The notes: a model not told the origin generated them from the letters alone. DNA of 64,000 nt from Paenibacillus sp. Soil750 (GCF_001428045.1 NZ_LMSD01000001.1:496001-560000), one strand, 5' to 3'; counted from the stretch's first letter, positions 17,624 through 25,476 are shown. A program made the numbers and translations.

Positions 17624-17689
17624 GAGGAGCTTGCTTCGCGGCAGCTCCTCTTTTTTGTTTATTAAAGTAACGGGCAGGTTAGTGGAATA
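17624..17689 (+). repeat. Repeat unit e: terminator hairpin plus right core
   Basis: GAGGAGCT/AGCTCCTC stem (17624-17631 with 17643-17650) with a following T6 forms the terminator of the methyltransferase gene. The right core TTAAAGTAACGGGCAGGTTAGTGGAAT follows at 17662-17688. Confidence 0.7.
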
Positions 17690-17712
17690 AGAAATGGATA
17701 AATAAAATAAAG

Positions 17713-17740
17713 AAAACTCGCCAACACTGCGGCGAGTTTT
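17713..17740. terminator. Terminator of the SDR gene
   Basis: 10-bp stem AAAACTCGCC/GGCGAGTTTT with an 8-nt loop. On the minus strand it is followed by a U-rich tract and lies ~100 bp downstream of the SDR stop. Confidence 0.7.
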
Positions 17741-17841
17741 GCTTTGTTATATGCCAAGGCGAAGTCAAAACAACTGTCATTTTGATTTATGATTTCGGAA
17801 AAAGCACCAACACAATGGTAGTATCTATTTCATAAGTATAG

Positions 17842-18603
17842 TTAATCAATTGTGTCTTTCATGGCCATGTACATATTTTCCACATGTTCGTCGACTTCAT
17901 CTCGTGACATGCGTAAGCGATTCACAGAAGTACCATATCCAATTTCCTTTTTACCTTCTTCTAATCCTTTGAAAATTCCATCTGCGAAGGCATCTAATGG
18001 TTCAGCATGCGTATGCAACCCCGCCCCACCTAAATCTGTATTCACTGCCGGAGGAGCAACTTCAATTACTTCTACAGACGTATTCGAGAGTTGGTGTCTT
18101 AGACTCACTGTAAATGAATGAAGTGCCGCTTTTGTTGCTGAATAAATCGGAGCAATCGCAAACGGTGTAAAAGCTAGCCCAGATGTCACGTTAATGATAG
18201 TCGCCTCTTCTTTTGTTGCAAAAAATGGAGCGGACAGCATTGAGAGATGGAAAGGTGCTTCAATGTTGGTTGTGATTTCTTTATTGAAATAACTCCAATT
18301 GTTCTTCGGATCCGCTTTTAACACATTAAAGCGTTGTTGGATCCCTGCATTGTTAACTAACACATTCACTTCTGGATAGTTAGCGATTACCCAGTCAAAC
18401 AATGCTACACGCTCAGATTCAATATCCAAATTACATACACGAGTAATAAGGCTTGGGAATTTTTCTTTCGCATTTTGAAGTACATGTTCACGTCGTCCAC
18501 AAATAATAACTTTATTTCCAGCTTTTATAAAGCGCTCAGCAAAAGCTAATCCTATTCCAGCACTTCCGCCTGTAATAAGTATTGTATTTCCTGAAAGTTT
18601 CAT
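17842..18603 (-). CDS. Short-chain dehydrogenase/reductase
   Basis: 253-aa NAD(P)-dependent SDR. The cofactor motif TGGSAGIG is at 11-18, NNAG follows (LVNNAGI), and the catalytic YxxxK is YSATK near residue 150 with the upstream serine in NVTSGLAF. It belongs to the DltE/YdfG-like classical SDRs. ATG 18603 is chosen because GAGGAAC lies just upstream; the frame runs to 18624. It is 48 bp after the merR-type gene and is very likely in one operon with it. The substrate is unknown. Confidence 0.88.
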   Translation of the reverse strand: MKLSGNTILITGGSAGIGLAFAERFIKAGNKVIICGRREHVLQNAKEKFPSLITRVCNLDIESERVALFDWVIANYPEVNVLVNNAGIQQRFNVLKADPKNNWSYFNKEITTNIEAPFHLSMLSAPFFATKEEATIINVTSGLAFTPFAIAPIYSATKAALHSFTVSLRHQLSNTSVEVIEVAPPAVNTDLGGAGLHTHAEPLDAFADGIFKGLEEGKKEIGYGTSVNRLRMSRDEVDEHVENMYMAMKDTID

Positions 18604-18651
18604 TATAGTTCCTCTTCTCATCATTTTCTTAACTTAATAAAAACAAATTTA

Positions 18652-19083
18652 TTATGCCTTTTCTGAATTTGTATTAAAACCAGCGATAAGCAAACCGTCA
18701 AAGTCTTTTTCACTCTTTTCTTTCCTGAGTACGATAGTGTAACGTGTAATTTTTACATCAATTCCTTTTAAGGATTCTGTCATCAACAAAATCTCAGCTA
18801 GCACAGCTTGCTTGTGATTCTTCATCATTTCAAGTCGGAGTTCAATCGTGTTATCTCCTTCAACTATCCAATCAATATATTGCTTGATATCACTTATTGG
18901 CATGTGCGTGTTTTTTAAACAAATAACGGTTTCAAGGAGCGCCATTTGATCTTCTGAAAATAACCGCCTACCAGCATTATCACGCTCGATTAGTGGTAGT
19001 AATCCTTTTTTTTCATAATAACGTAACGTGGATTCTGGAATATTGAATTTGTCTGAAGCTTCGCTAATTAAACAATACTTCAT
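18652..19083 (-). CDS. MerR-family transcriptional regulator
   Basis: 143-aa regulator. The N-terminal MerR winged helix is clear (LISEASDKFNIPESTLRYYEKKGLLPLIERDNAGRRLFSED), followed by a coiled-coil dimer helix. There is no cysteine metal site, so it is of the drug/stress type. It lies upstream of the SDR gene and a textbook MerR operator-promoter precedes it, so it probably controls its own SDR operon. Confidence 0.9.
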   Translation of the reverse strand: MKYCLISEASDKFNIPESTLRYYEKKGLLPLIERDNAGRRLFSEDQMALLETVICLKNTHMPISDIKQYIDWIVEGDNTIELRLEMMKNHKQAVLAEILLMTESLKGIDVKITRYTIVLRKEKSEKDFDGLLIAGFNTNSEKA

Positions 19084-19124
19084 CTGGAGGCCTCCAAATT
19101 TTATCTTTCATTGTCGACAAGAAT

Positions 19125-19155
19125 ATGATACGACTTAAACCATAGTTTAAGTCAA
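19125..19155 (-). promoter_or_regulatory. MerR-type promoter with 19-bp spacer and palindromic operator
   Basis: On the minus strand TTGACT (19155-19150) and TATCAT (19130-19125) are separated by exactly 19 bp. The perfect inverted repeat GACTTAAAC-4-GTTTAAGTC (19153-19132) fills the spacer. Overlong spacers bridged by a dyad are the hallmark of MerR-activated promoters. Confidence 0.85.
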
Positions 19156-19230
19156 CAAAAAATATTTTGGTTTTTGTAGAAGGAATAAACTAATTAGAAC
19201 CCACTGGTGAAGAAAAATCTAAATGAAACT

Positions 19231-19325
19231 AAACTAAGGGGTAACGATAGCACAATAAACAGGGAGCAGATTGCCGCGCGGCAGCTGCTCCCTGTTTTCA
19301 TTAAAGTAACGGGCAGGATAGCGGA
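19231..19325 (+). repeat. Repeat unit f (complete) of the TAACGGGCAG family
   Basis: Left core AAACTAAGGGGTAACGATAG (19231-19250), then an 11-bp hairpin (19259-19269 with 19285-19295) and TTTT. The right core AAAGTAACGGGCAGGATAGCGG comes last (19302-19323). A complete ~95-bp unit. Confidence 0.8.
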
Positions 19326-19380
19326 ACTTTCCATGATTTGGAAACGTAATAAGACTATAAGACCAAAGGAGGAGCCTTTT

Positions 19381-19809
19381 ATGAAAAAGATATACTGCCA
19401 TATCATCCTTTTTATATCTATATTGTTTTTGAATAGTGGGTGTAGTGACCAAAACAAAAACCCATTGATAACAATTGAATATTTAAAAGACAATGCAAAA
19501 ATTGGAATGACTGAAAATGAAATTAAAAATAAGTTTGGACAAGAGGCATTTAGAGGTTACGGGGATGGAAGTGATGTATGGATATTTGATAAAACAAAGG
19601 AAAGCTTTAAATATACACCTGATATTCAGCGTGTAGCACATGGTGAAATTAAGAATGGGAACTTACAATATCAACTCTATATCAATGTGATTAAGAACAA
19701 AACAATTATGTTCTCTTATTTTTATAAAGGGGATAATGGTGAAATTTGGCAAATTGTTATAACCCCCGACGGAATACAAAAGGAAACACAAGTGAGTCAT
19801 AGTAATTAG
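19381..19809 (+). CDS. Small secreted lipoprotein, hypothetical
   Basis: 142 aa with a lipoprotein signal (MKKIYCHIILFISILFLNSGC, lipid-anchor Cys ~21), so it should be tethered outside the membrane. The mature part starts with IGMTENEIKNKFGQEAFRG, the motif of BamE/SmpA-like beta-lactamase-inhibitor-fold domains. Start at ATG 19381 behind AAGGAGGAG; the open frame runs further upstream but through repeat unit f. Function unknown. Confidence 0.75.
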   Translation: MKKIYCHIILFISILFLNSGCSDQNKNPLITIEYLKDNAKIGMTENEIKNKFGQEAFRGYGDGSDVWIFDKTKESFKYTPDIQRVAHGEIKNGNLQYQLYINVIKNKTIMFSYFYKGDNGEIWQIVITPDGIQKETQVSHSN

Positions 19810-19919
19810 GAGCAGCCTAAGTAGGTGTCATTATCAGATTTTTCTTCTATATATAGAAGTTTGGTTTAGATACATTAAATACATTACGGAGAACTGTATC
19901 ATGAATAAGACAGGTCACG

Positions 19920-20008
19920 TTATTAAGCTAACGGGTAACGTTAGTTAGTTGAATGCCAAAAGTGCTCTCGCCTGGTAGCCAATCGTTACGAATGGGCAGG
20001 ATAAGCAG
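19920..20008 (+). repeat. Repeat unit g (complete) of the TAACGGGCAG family
   Basis: Left core ATTAAGCTAACGGGTAACGTTAGTTAG (19922-19948) and right core CGTTACGAATGGGCAGGATAAGC (19984-20006), about 40 bp apart. The hairpin between them is weak in this copy. The 19810-20077 gap has no gene that I can see. Confidence 0.7.
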
Positions 20009-20077
20009 TTTTACTTCAAAGGATTTTTATGGAAAATACCGAATAAGATTAACAAGATGTTGACAGTGTAGTTATTC

Positions 20078-20623
20078 ATGAATCAAGTGGGATTGGAGAG
20101 GGTATTTTTGCAGGAAGCAATAGCGATTGATTTGGTTGAAGTGGCGCCTTTCAAGACATTGGCAGTAAGAACGGGAATGACACCAGACAAGAGCGGGACG
20201 CGGGTGGCCTGGAGCAAGCTTACCGCGCAGGTCCCACTTGATGATACGCGACTTACGGACTGGCCTTCAGCGTATGTGTTCATTCCACAGGAGCAATGGA
20301 GCAAAAAAGTCGATACGCTTTGGGTCGGATTGGCGGTTCGTGAGTTTGGGGATGTACCGGATGGCATCGAGACTTTGGAGGTAAGCGGAGGGCTTTGTGT
20401 GAGCGCCCGAGTCTACGGGAATGAGGCCCATATGTGGCGAGTATATGAAGCGATATTTGCGTGGCTCGAGCAGTCGCCTGATTATGAGATTGATCGGCGT
20501 CATGGCGTACTCGGGATGGAGACAGTTCCGCTTGAACCGTTGAACGCTCTCACAATCCCTTATTCTGAAATCGAAACATTTAACTTTAAAATGCTATACC
20601 CTATTCGTAAGAAGTCGTCGTAG
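20078..20623 (+). CDS. GyrI-like small-molecule-binding domain protein
   Basis: 181-aa stand-alone effector-binding domain of the GyrI/AraC-E type. Diagnostic parts are VEVAPFKTLAVRTGMT at the start of the first repeat, WPSAYVFIPQEQW, and the second repeat GLCVSARVYGNEAHMWRVYEAIFAWLEQSPDYEIDRRHG with an acidic pocket region. No DNA-binding domain is present. Relatives bind or hydrolyse small hydrophobic compounds or inhibit gyrase toxins; which applies here cannot be told. Single gene bounded by repeat units g and h; a terminator follows. Confidence 0.8.
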   Translation: MNQVGLERVFLQEAIAIDLVEVAPFKTLAVRTGMTPDKSGTRVAWSKLTAQVPLDDTRLTDWPSAYVFIPQEQWSKKVDTLWVGLAVREFGDVPDGIETLEVSGGLCVSARVYGNEAHMWRVYEAIFAWLEQSPDYEIDRRHGVLGMETVPLEPLNALTIPYSEIETFNFKMLYPIRKKSS

Positions 20624-20675
20624 ATTTGTACGAAGAACTTCTGTTCAGTAAATCCATGTTATCTACAAAGAAAGG

Positions 20676-20700
20676 GCCATCCTGCAAAGGATGGCTTTAA
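20676..20700 (+). terminator. Terminator of the GyrI-like gene
   Basis: 8-bp stem GCCATCCT/AGGATGGC (20676-20683 with 20688-20695), loop of 4 nt, followed by TTTAA. Confidence 0.6.
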
Positions 20701-20744
20701 AACTTGCCGTTACAGACAGTGCGGAAAACCTTATGACAGTAAAC

Positions 20745-20775
20745 CTCTACGCTAACGGGCAGGATACTTGAGTAA
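20745..20775 (+). repeat. Repeat unit h (right core) of the TAACGGGCAG family
   Basis: TCTACGCTAACGGGCAGGATACTTGAGTAAA, the right core alone. It ends immediately at the start codon of the next gene. Confidence 0.65.
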
Positions 20776-21213
20776 ATGCTATGCTATCTACAAAAGGAAT
20801 TGGAAGAAAAAAGTAAATGTAATCGGGGTGTCTTAGTGGTATTAGCATTAATTGGAAGTGTTACATTTTTAGCGATTGCTATTTTGTACATATTGTTAGC
20901 TATGGGTTTACCTTACGGAGAGTTTGCAATGGGCGGTAAGTACAAAGTAATGCCAAAACAAATGAGAGTTGCATGTGCAATTTCGGTATTAATTCAGTTG
21001 GTTGCAATTATCTTTTTACTTCAAGCAGGGAATGTAATCTCGATAGATGCTTTAACAACCATTGCGATAGGAGTATGTTATTTTTTTTCATTTTATTTAA
21101 TAGTAAATACCATAATAAATGCTTTGTCCAAAAGTAAAAAGGAAAAGTTTGTTATGACACCATTATCTTTTCTCACTGCAATTTGTTTCCTAATAACAGC
21201 GATGAATGGATAG
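20776..21213 (+). CDS. Small integral membrane protein, hypothetical
   Basis: 145 aa with four predicted membrane segments (about residues 19-44, 66-86, 91-113, 125-143) and a conserved-looking loop LPYGEFAMGGKYKVMPKQMR between the first two. ATG 20776 has no good ribosome binding site, so the true start could be a later codon near 20836. Function unknown. Single gene between repeat units h and i. Confidence 0.7.
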   Translation: MLCYLQKELEEKSKCNRGVLVVLALIGSVTFLAIAILYILLAMGLPYGEFAMGGKYKVMPKQMRVACAISVLIQLVAIIFLLQAGNVISIDALTTIAIGVCYFFSFYLIVNTIINALSKSKKEKFVMTPLSFLTAICFLITAMNG

Positions 21214-21313
21214 ATAACGGATAAACTATCTTCTGTTTGATTGGTCAGGCAGTTGCATTGAAGGAAAATAGTGGCAGCCCTTTGCTGCACTAACGGGCAG
21301 GATAGTTTAATCG
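21208..21313 (+). repeat. Repeat unit i (complete) of the TAACGGGCAG family
   Basis: Left core GATAGATAACGGATAAACTATC (21209-21230), a GGCAGC/GCTGC hairpin around 21273-21288, and right core CACTAACGGGCAGGATAGTTTAATC (21288-21312). The left end overlaps the stop codon of the membrane protein gene. Confidence 0.75.
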
Positions 21314-21335
21314 TTTTCCCGAATATAGATTCAAT

Positions 21336-21791
21336 ATGAATTATTATTTTTGGGTGGGATTATGGCAAACTCGATTTTTTATTGTTAAAGAAAGTAATAT
21401 AGTAATTGAAGAAGAACATGAGGAAGAAATGTTACTTTGGGGCGAATCGCCCCTTAATAGTGATTCATTATTAAGTATTTCTAAATCACTACATCAAGAA
21501 AAAAGTTGGTCTGATGAAAGAATTCAGTATGGAAAAATTGATGGGACTTGTTTGGAAATCAGCTATGATGGAAACATCATTTCGGAAATAACATGTAGGA
21601 TTGACGTTAGAAATATAAGTTTAGAAATACTAAGAGAAATTGTGGATTTCATGGTTATCAATAAAGCAAGAATATTAATAAGTGAAACCATTTATGATGC
21701 TTCATTAGATTCAATAGCTCTAACAATAAAACAATCGAATGCTTATAGATTTTGCAAAGATCCATTAGCTTTTCTAAATGATTTATGCTGA
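21336..21791 (+). CDS. Hypothetical protein, 151 aa
   Basis: AT-rich, acidic, soluble protein (MNYYFWVGLWQTRFFIVKES; IEEEHEEEMLLWGESPLNSDSL). No recognised motif. Its size, acidity and position as a single gene between repeat units i and j resemble orphan immunity-type or cassette genes, but that is inference. ATG 21336 lacks a strong ribosome binding site. Confidence 0.6.
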   Translation: MNYYFWVGLWQTRFFIVKESNIVIEEEHEEEMLLWGESPLNSDSLLSISKSLHQEKSWSDERIQYGKIDGTCLEISYDGNIISEITCRIDVRNISLEILREIVDFMVINKARILISETIYDASLDSIALTIKQSNAYRFCKDPLAFLNDLC

Positions 21792-21803
21792 AATTTGAAA
21801 AAA

Positions 21804-21837
21804 GCATTAAGCTAACGGATAACGATAGCTCAATGAT
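21804..21837 (+). repeat. Repeat unit j (left core) of the TAACGGGCAG family
   Basis: GCATTAAGCTAACGGATAACGATAGCTCAATGAT. AGCTAACG and CGATAGCT form an 8-bp imperfect inverted repeat around GATAA. Confidence 0.7.
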
Positions 21838-21868
21838 AGAAACGGTATTTTGAAAGGAGTTAGGGGAT

Positions 21869-22048
21869 TTGGCACAATGTCAGTCTTGTGGTGACAAAAA
21901 GCAAGATTCAGAACTGATACTTTTTGATGGCACTCCCCATCCAAATTTAGTCGATCAATTCAAAAAGAAACTTACTGCTCCTATCTTAATCTTACCTAGG
22001 CAATCGGGGAAATTACGACTCCCTACTTTGAAAAGTCTAAAGGAATAA
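21869..22048 (+). CDS. Small CxxC protein, 59 aa
   Basis: A short frame with a TTG start behind AAAGGAG (9-nt spacing) encodes AQCQSCGDKKQDSELILFDGT, ending in TLKSLKE. It carries one C-x-x-C pair, as in half a zinc ribbon or a thioredoxin-like site, then a region with VDQFKKKLTAPILILPR. It lies between repeat unit j and the peptidase E gene. The good ribosome binding site and uninterrupted frame support it; function unknown. Confidence 0.55.
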   Translation: MAQCQSCGDKKQDSELILFDGTPHPNLVDQFKKKLTAPILILPRQSGKLRLPTLKSLKE

Positions 22049-22082
22049 ATGACAAACACACACAACGACAAGGAGTGAAGTT

Positions 22083-22766
22083 ATGAAATTATTGCTCACA
22101 TCTGCAGGCATTAATAACAAAAGCATACAAGACGCGTTAGTTGACATGCTGGGCAAGCCGATCGCCGACTCCAACGCCTTGTGCATCCCCACAGCGATGT
22201 ACGGACACCCCTGGGTCGGCCCCGGTGTCAAAGCCTGGCATTTCATCAGCGGGAATTCCGAGAATCCCATCTACAAGAATCCCATGGTCGACCTGGGCTG
22301 GAAGTCCGTCGGCGTGCTGGAGCTCACAGCGCTGCCAAGCATCAACAAAGACCGCTGGGTGCCGCTGGTCCGGGAGACGGACGTCCTGCTGGTGGCGGGC
22401 GGGGACGCCCTCTACCTGTGCCACTGGATGCGGCAGTCGGGAATGGCAGACCTCTTGCCGTCGCTGAAGGCAGTTTATGTGGGAATGAGCGCCGGGAGTA
22501 TGGTGATGGCACCTAACATTGGGGAATTCTTCGTTGGCTGGACTCCACCCACCGGTGGTGATGAAACACTGAGTCTGGTTGATTTCGCAATATTTCCGCA
22601 TCTGGACCACGAGATGCTGCCTAGTAACACTATGGCTGCTGCAGAGAGATGGGCCGCTGGGATGCAAGGGCCGACGTATGCGATTGATGATCAGACCGCC
22701 ATTAAAGTAATCGACGGGGCAGTCGAAGTTGTTTCCGAAGGGAATTGGAAGCATTTTTCACCCTGA
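22083..22766 (+). CDS. Peptidase E (S51) family protein
   Basis: 227-aa class I glutamine-amidotransferase-like serine hydrolase. The nucleophile is S136 in YVGMSAGSMVMAP, and VLLVAGGDALYL (102-112) is the other family signature. Relatives are alpha-aspartyl dipeptidases or cyanophycinase-like peptidases. AGGAGTGAAG precedes ATG 22083. Base composition is uneven: the first ~55 bases are AT-rich, ~22140-22480 is very GC-rich, and the end returns to average, which suggests a mosaic origin. Single gene before repeat unit k. Confidence 0.85.
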   Translation: MKLLLTSAGINNKSIQDALVDMLGKPIADSNALCIPTAMYGHPWVGPGVKAWHFISGNSENPIYKNPMVDLGWKSVGVLELTALPSINKDRWVPLVRETDVLLVAGGDALYLCHWMRQSGMADLLPSLKAVYVGMSAGSMVMAPNIGEFFVGWTPPTGGDETLSLVDFAIFPHLDHEMLPSNTMAAAERWAAGMQGPTYAIDDQTAIKVIDGAVEVVSEGNWKHFSP

Positions 22767-22886
22767 TATACTCCGTTGTAGAGTCAATGGTGGAGAATTG
22801 CATATAGTTCCAATATAATTGGTGCAAATCCCAAAGGAATACATTAAGGGGGATGATTGTTGGATACGTTCAGCCATAAACATCAT

Positions 22887-22987
22887 TTATTAAACTAACG
22901 AATAACGATAGTTCAATTACGACATGACGGCAGCTGGTATTTGACCGGCTGCCGTTTTCTATTGAGTAACTGGCATTGTTAGTTCAT
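22887..22987 (+). repeat. Repeat unit k (complete, most symmetrical copy)
   Basis: Left core TTAAACTAACGAATAACGATAGTTCAA (22890-22916), a 12-bp hairpin ACGGCAGCTGGT/ACCGGCTGCCGT with one mismatched pair (22927-22938 with 22944-22955), and right core ATTGAGTAACTGGCATTGTTAGTTCA. The outer AACTAAC and GTTAGTT boxes are exact complements, so the whole ~100 bp can fold into one long imperfect hairpin. Nothing else was seen in 22767-23105. Confidence 0.8.
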
Positions 22988-23105
22988 ATTAAATACACAA
23001 CGAGGCTGCCACGGAAACGATCGACGGCCTCGTTGAACCGTAAAGATTTGATCATTGCTCAATTTCCCCACTCATACGTTTGGTGTGATCTATCTTGCAG
23101 CCGTT

Positions 23106-23615
23106 TTAATGACCAATCGCATAGTGCAATTGAACGACGCCGCTGCCGAGTGATTTGAAGTTCAACAATTCCACTTCCTTGTATTGGTACTTCTCCGTAT
23201 CAATCAATAGATTGAGTCCCTTCCCTTCCAATACCGGCGCGACATTGAATATGAGCTCGTCAACAAGCCCTTGACCCAGAAAAGCATTGTGAAGGTCCGC
23301 GCCTCCCGAGATGAGGGCGGTTTGATAGCCTTTATCCTGCAGGTAGCTCAGGGCTTCGAGCGGGGAGCCGACAACCGTTACACCGGGAATTTCTTTCACG
23401 TTTGCTGATACGACAACGATATCCATGCCGGTAAAAGCTCCCCCGCCTCCGCTCGCCTGCATCCCTTCAAATGTGCGTCTTCCGACAATGAAATTACCAG
23501 CTACTTGAGCATGTGCCGCAAAATCGCCGAGAGCTTCCTTTTTTGGGGGATTATTCGGACTCGATTGTGCGTAGTTGCCATTGCCTGTTAGTGTTGCCCA
23601 TAGAATTGTTTTCAT
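23106..23615 (-). CDS. Dihydrofolate reductase-like (RibD C-terminal domain) protein
   Basis: 169-aa protein with the DHFR/RibD_C fold: MKTILWATLTGNGNYA at the start, VAGNFIVGRRTFEGM (the NADPH-binding G-R-x-T-F motif) and LISGGADLHNAFLGQGLVDELIFNVAPVLEGKGLNLL. Such stand-alone proteins are usually pteridine or riboflavin-type reductases of unknown substrate, not the folate enzyme. A GGAGG site precedes the ATG at 23615. It lies 45 bp downstream of the dehalogenase gene on the same strand. Confidence 0.85.
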   Translation of the reverse strand: MKTILWATLTGNGNYAQSSPNNPPKKEALGDFAAHAQVAGNFIVGRRTFEGMQASGGGGAFTGMDIVVVSANVKEIPGVTVVGSPLEALSYLQDKGYQTALISGGADLHNAFLGQGLVDELIFNVAPVLEGKGLNLLIDTEKYQYKEVELLNFKSLGSGVVQLHYAIGH

Positions 23616-23660
23616 TGGATAGCCTCCTAATAGTCGATGATAATAAACGGTGATTATAGT

Positions 23661-24557
23661 TCAGCATAGCTTACTTGATTGTCGCGATGTCCGTTCAAGG
23701 ACTCTGCGGATGGATGCGACCACTCGGTCCGGCCGATCTTCCTGCACGTAGTGGGAGGCATCGTCTAACGACTCGGTTTCGTTCAATTTCAAATAACCTT
23801 GCCATTTTGCCATCTCTTCGGGTGGAAAGCCCGCGCTATCCTTCATCCCCCACAGAATCTGTGCTGGTAAATTGGATAGAACCGGAAGTTTCGCCTCTAT
23901 TTCCTCGAGCCACGGACGCGCTTTTCGGATCTGCCTTGGGAATACCCATGTCGGTTTACGGGATTTTGGGGTTGGGAATGGATCGGTGTAGGCTTTTCTC
24001 AAGTCATCCGTGATTTTCTCGGAATGATAGATCCCATGTGGGACAATCTTCTTGGCGAAGAAGTTTCGCCTTGTCTGCAGCCAATATCCGAAGGGCCATC
24101 CGCCTATGGCAAACGAGAATAGCTTCATCGCAGGGAGCGTGGCCGGCCATGCCCAGGTATTCATCACGACAACTCCGCGCAGGTTCTCATGGTGCCTTAC
24201 AGCGTAGTTGAATCCGATCGGGCCTCCCCAATCTTGGACGACTAGTACGAAGTCCTTGAGATCCAGTCGCCGGATGAATTCAGTGACAGCCTCAGAATGC
24301 TCTTTCGGCGTATAGCCATAATCGGAAGGAGCTCGTGACATTCCGAGTCCCGGGAAATCTAATGCAATCAGACGGCATTCGCCGCTCAATTCTTTGATGA
24401 CGTTCCGGTAAAGATACGACCAGGTGGGGTTTCCGTGTAGGAGAAGAATGACAGGCCCGTGACCCTCATCAACGTAATGAATCATGCCATCGCGATAAGA
24501 CATCCAGTGGTCCCTGAACGGATACTCCGATGCATCTACATCAAACGGTCTTTGCAT
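23661..24557 (-). CDS. Haloalkane dehalogenase-like alpha/beta hydrolase
   Basis: 298-aa alpha/beta hydrolase. The nucleophile is D109 in VVQDWGGPIG (Asp instead of Ser), with the halide-stabilising pair N43 (HGNPTW) and W110 next to it and the catalytic His in DDASHYVQED near residue 270. This set is the haloalkane dehalogenase signature. ATG 24557 follows TTGGAGG; the frame extends to a TTG inside that site. It is divergent from an HxlR regulator. True dehalogenase activity is likely from the residues but not certain, as the natural substrate is unknown. Confidence 0.85.
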   Translation of the reverse strand: MQRPFDVDASEYPFRDHWMSYRDGMIHYVDEGHGPVILLLHGNPTWSYLYRNVIKELSGECRLIALDFPGLGMSRAPSDYGYTPKEHSEAVTEFIRRLDLKDFVLVVQDWGGPIGFNYAVRHHENLRGVVVMNTWAWPATLPAMKLFSFAIGGWPFGYWLQTRRNFFAKKIVPHGIYHSEKITDDLRKAYTDPFPTPKSRKPTWVFPRQIRKARPWLEEIEAKLPVLSNLPAQILWGMKDSAGFPPEEMAKWQGYLKLNETESLDDASHYVQEDRPDRVVASIRRVLERTSRQSSKLC

Positions 24558-24823
24558 TTTTTCCTCCAATCTGCCAATTGTTTCAAGCAGCGTTTAAATA
24601 GTATGGACTATCAGTCTGAATATTCTGATTATTAAAGTGATTCAAAGTCCTGTTAATATCGATTGAGCGCCCCGGTTGCGCGCACCACACAGGGATTGGT
24701 ATCGATATGAAGTAGAATTTTGTGTTTCGGCTCTTCAATAAGACTACAGCACTGTGGTATATTTGAAAAGTACTTACAATAAAGTGCAGTAGTTTCAAAA
24801 AATGAACTACGGAGGAATCGTCA

Positions 24824-25165
24824 ATGTTGGATCGTTCTTGTATCGAAGCCATTGATCCTTTGCTGGAAATCTTGGATGGTAAGTGGACCCTGCCTCTTCT
24901 GCTAGAGTTGTTTGTCGGAACCAAACGATTTGGAGAGCTGCGGCGAAAGCTACACCCGATTAGCCCGAAGACGTTAACGGATCGACTGCGGGTGCTGGAG
25001 GAGAAGGGGATTATAACGCGCACGCAGTACCCCGGTGTGCCCTTGCACATCGAATATGAGCTGACTGAGCGAGGGTGGAATCTGCAGCCTATTTTTGCGG
25101 CTATGTGGACATGGGTTCAGGAAAATGGCTTAAGTACCGAGCGAGGGACGGAAGAGATGGCATAG
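24824..25165 (+). CDS. HxlR-family winged-helix regulator
   Basis: 113-aa regulator: CIEAIDPLLEILDGKWTLPLLLELFVGTKRFGELRRKL and ISPKTLTDRLRVLEEKGIITRTQYP are the classical HxlR winged helix. Such proteins sense reactive or toxic small molecules and often regulate a divergent oxidoreductase or hydrolase gene, which fits the divergent dehalogenase/DHFR-like pair. The intergenic 24558-24823 must hold both promoters; I could not define the operator. Confidence 0.9.
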   Translation: MLDRSCIEAIDPLLEILDGKWTLPLLLELFVGTKRFGELRRKLHPISPKTLTDRLRVLEEKGIITRTQYPGVPLHIEYELTERGWNLQPIFAAMWTWVQENGLSTERGTEEMA

Positions 25166-25263
25166 GTGTGAATGTAACGAAGCACGGGAGCGCAGACGGT
25201 TGGGAGCGGAACAAATGATTGACACGATAGTCTCCGTTCATCTCGAAAATGCGGTAGGCTCTT

Positions 25264-25378
25264 TCAATTAAGTTAACACTTGAAGAAGTTGCGTTTCTGG
25301 AAGAGCGCGGCGATGGAATCGATCCATCGCTTGTTTTCGTTTCTTTCGATAAGCTTAACTATCGGGCAGATTTGTTTA
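25264..25378 (+). repeat. Repeat unit l (diverged) of the TAACGGGCAG family
   Basis: TCAATTAAGTTAACACTTGAAG as a degenerate left end, an 8-bp hairpin GCGATGGA/TCCATCGC (25310-25317 with 25323-25330) with TTGTTTT after it, and the right core AACTATCGGGCAGATTTG. It fills most of the 25166-25476 gap. Confidence 0.55.
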
Positions 25379-25476
25379 ATGTTACAAATTTCCTTATTAA
25401 GCCAACAAAATTCCATTACTATTCAATATTACATATGTTAGTCTTCTTAAAAAAGGAGCTAGCATGGAGGGGAAAT

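Noticed and set aside
19207-19380. Upstream extension of the small lipoprotein gene
   Set aside because: The extension is repeat unit f read as protein; the lipoprotein signal and the AAGGAGGAG site fix the start at 19381.
22137-22754. 205-aa minus-strand frame opposite peptidase E
   Set aside because: The plus-strand protein has intact catalytic motifs; the reverse frame arises from the GC-rich segment and has no ribosome binding site.
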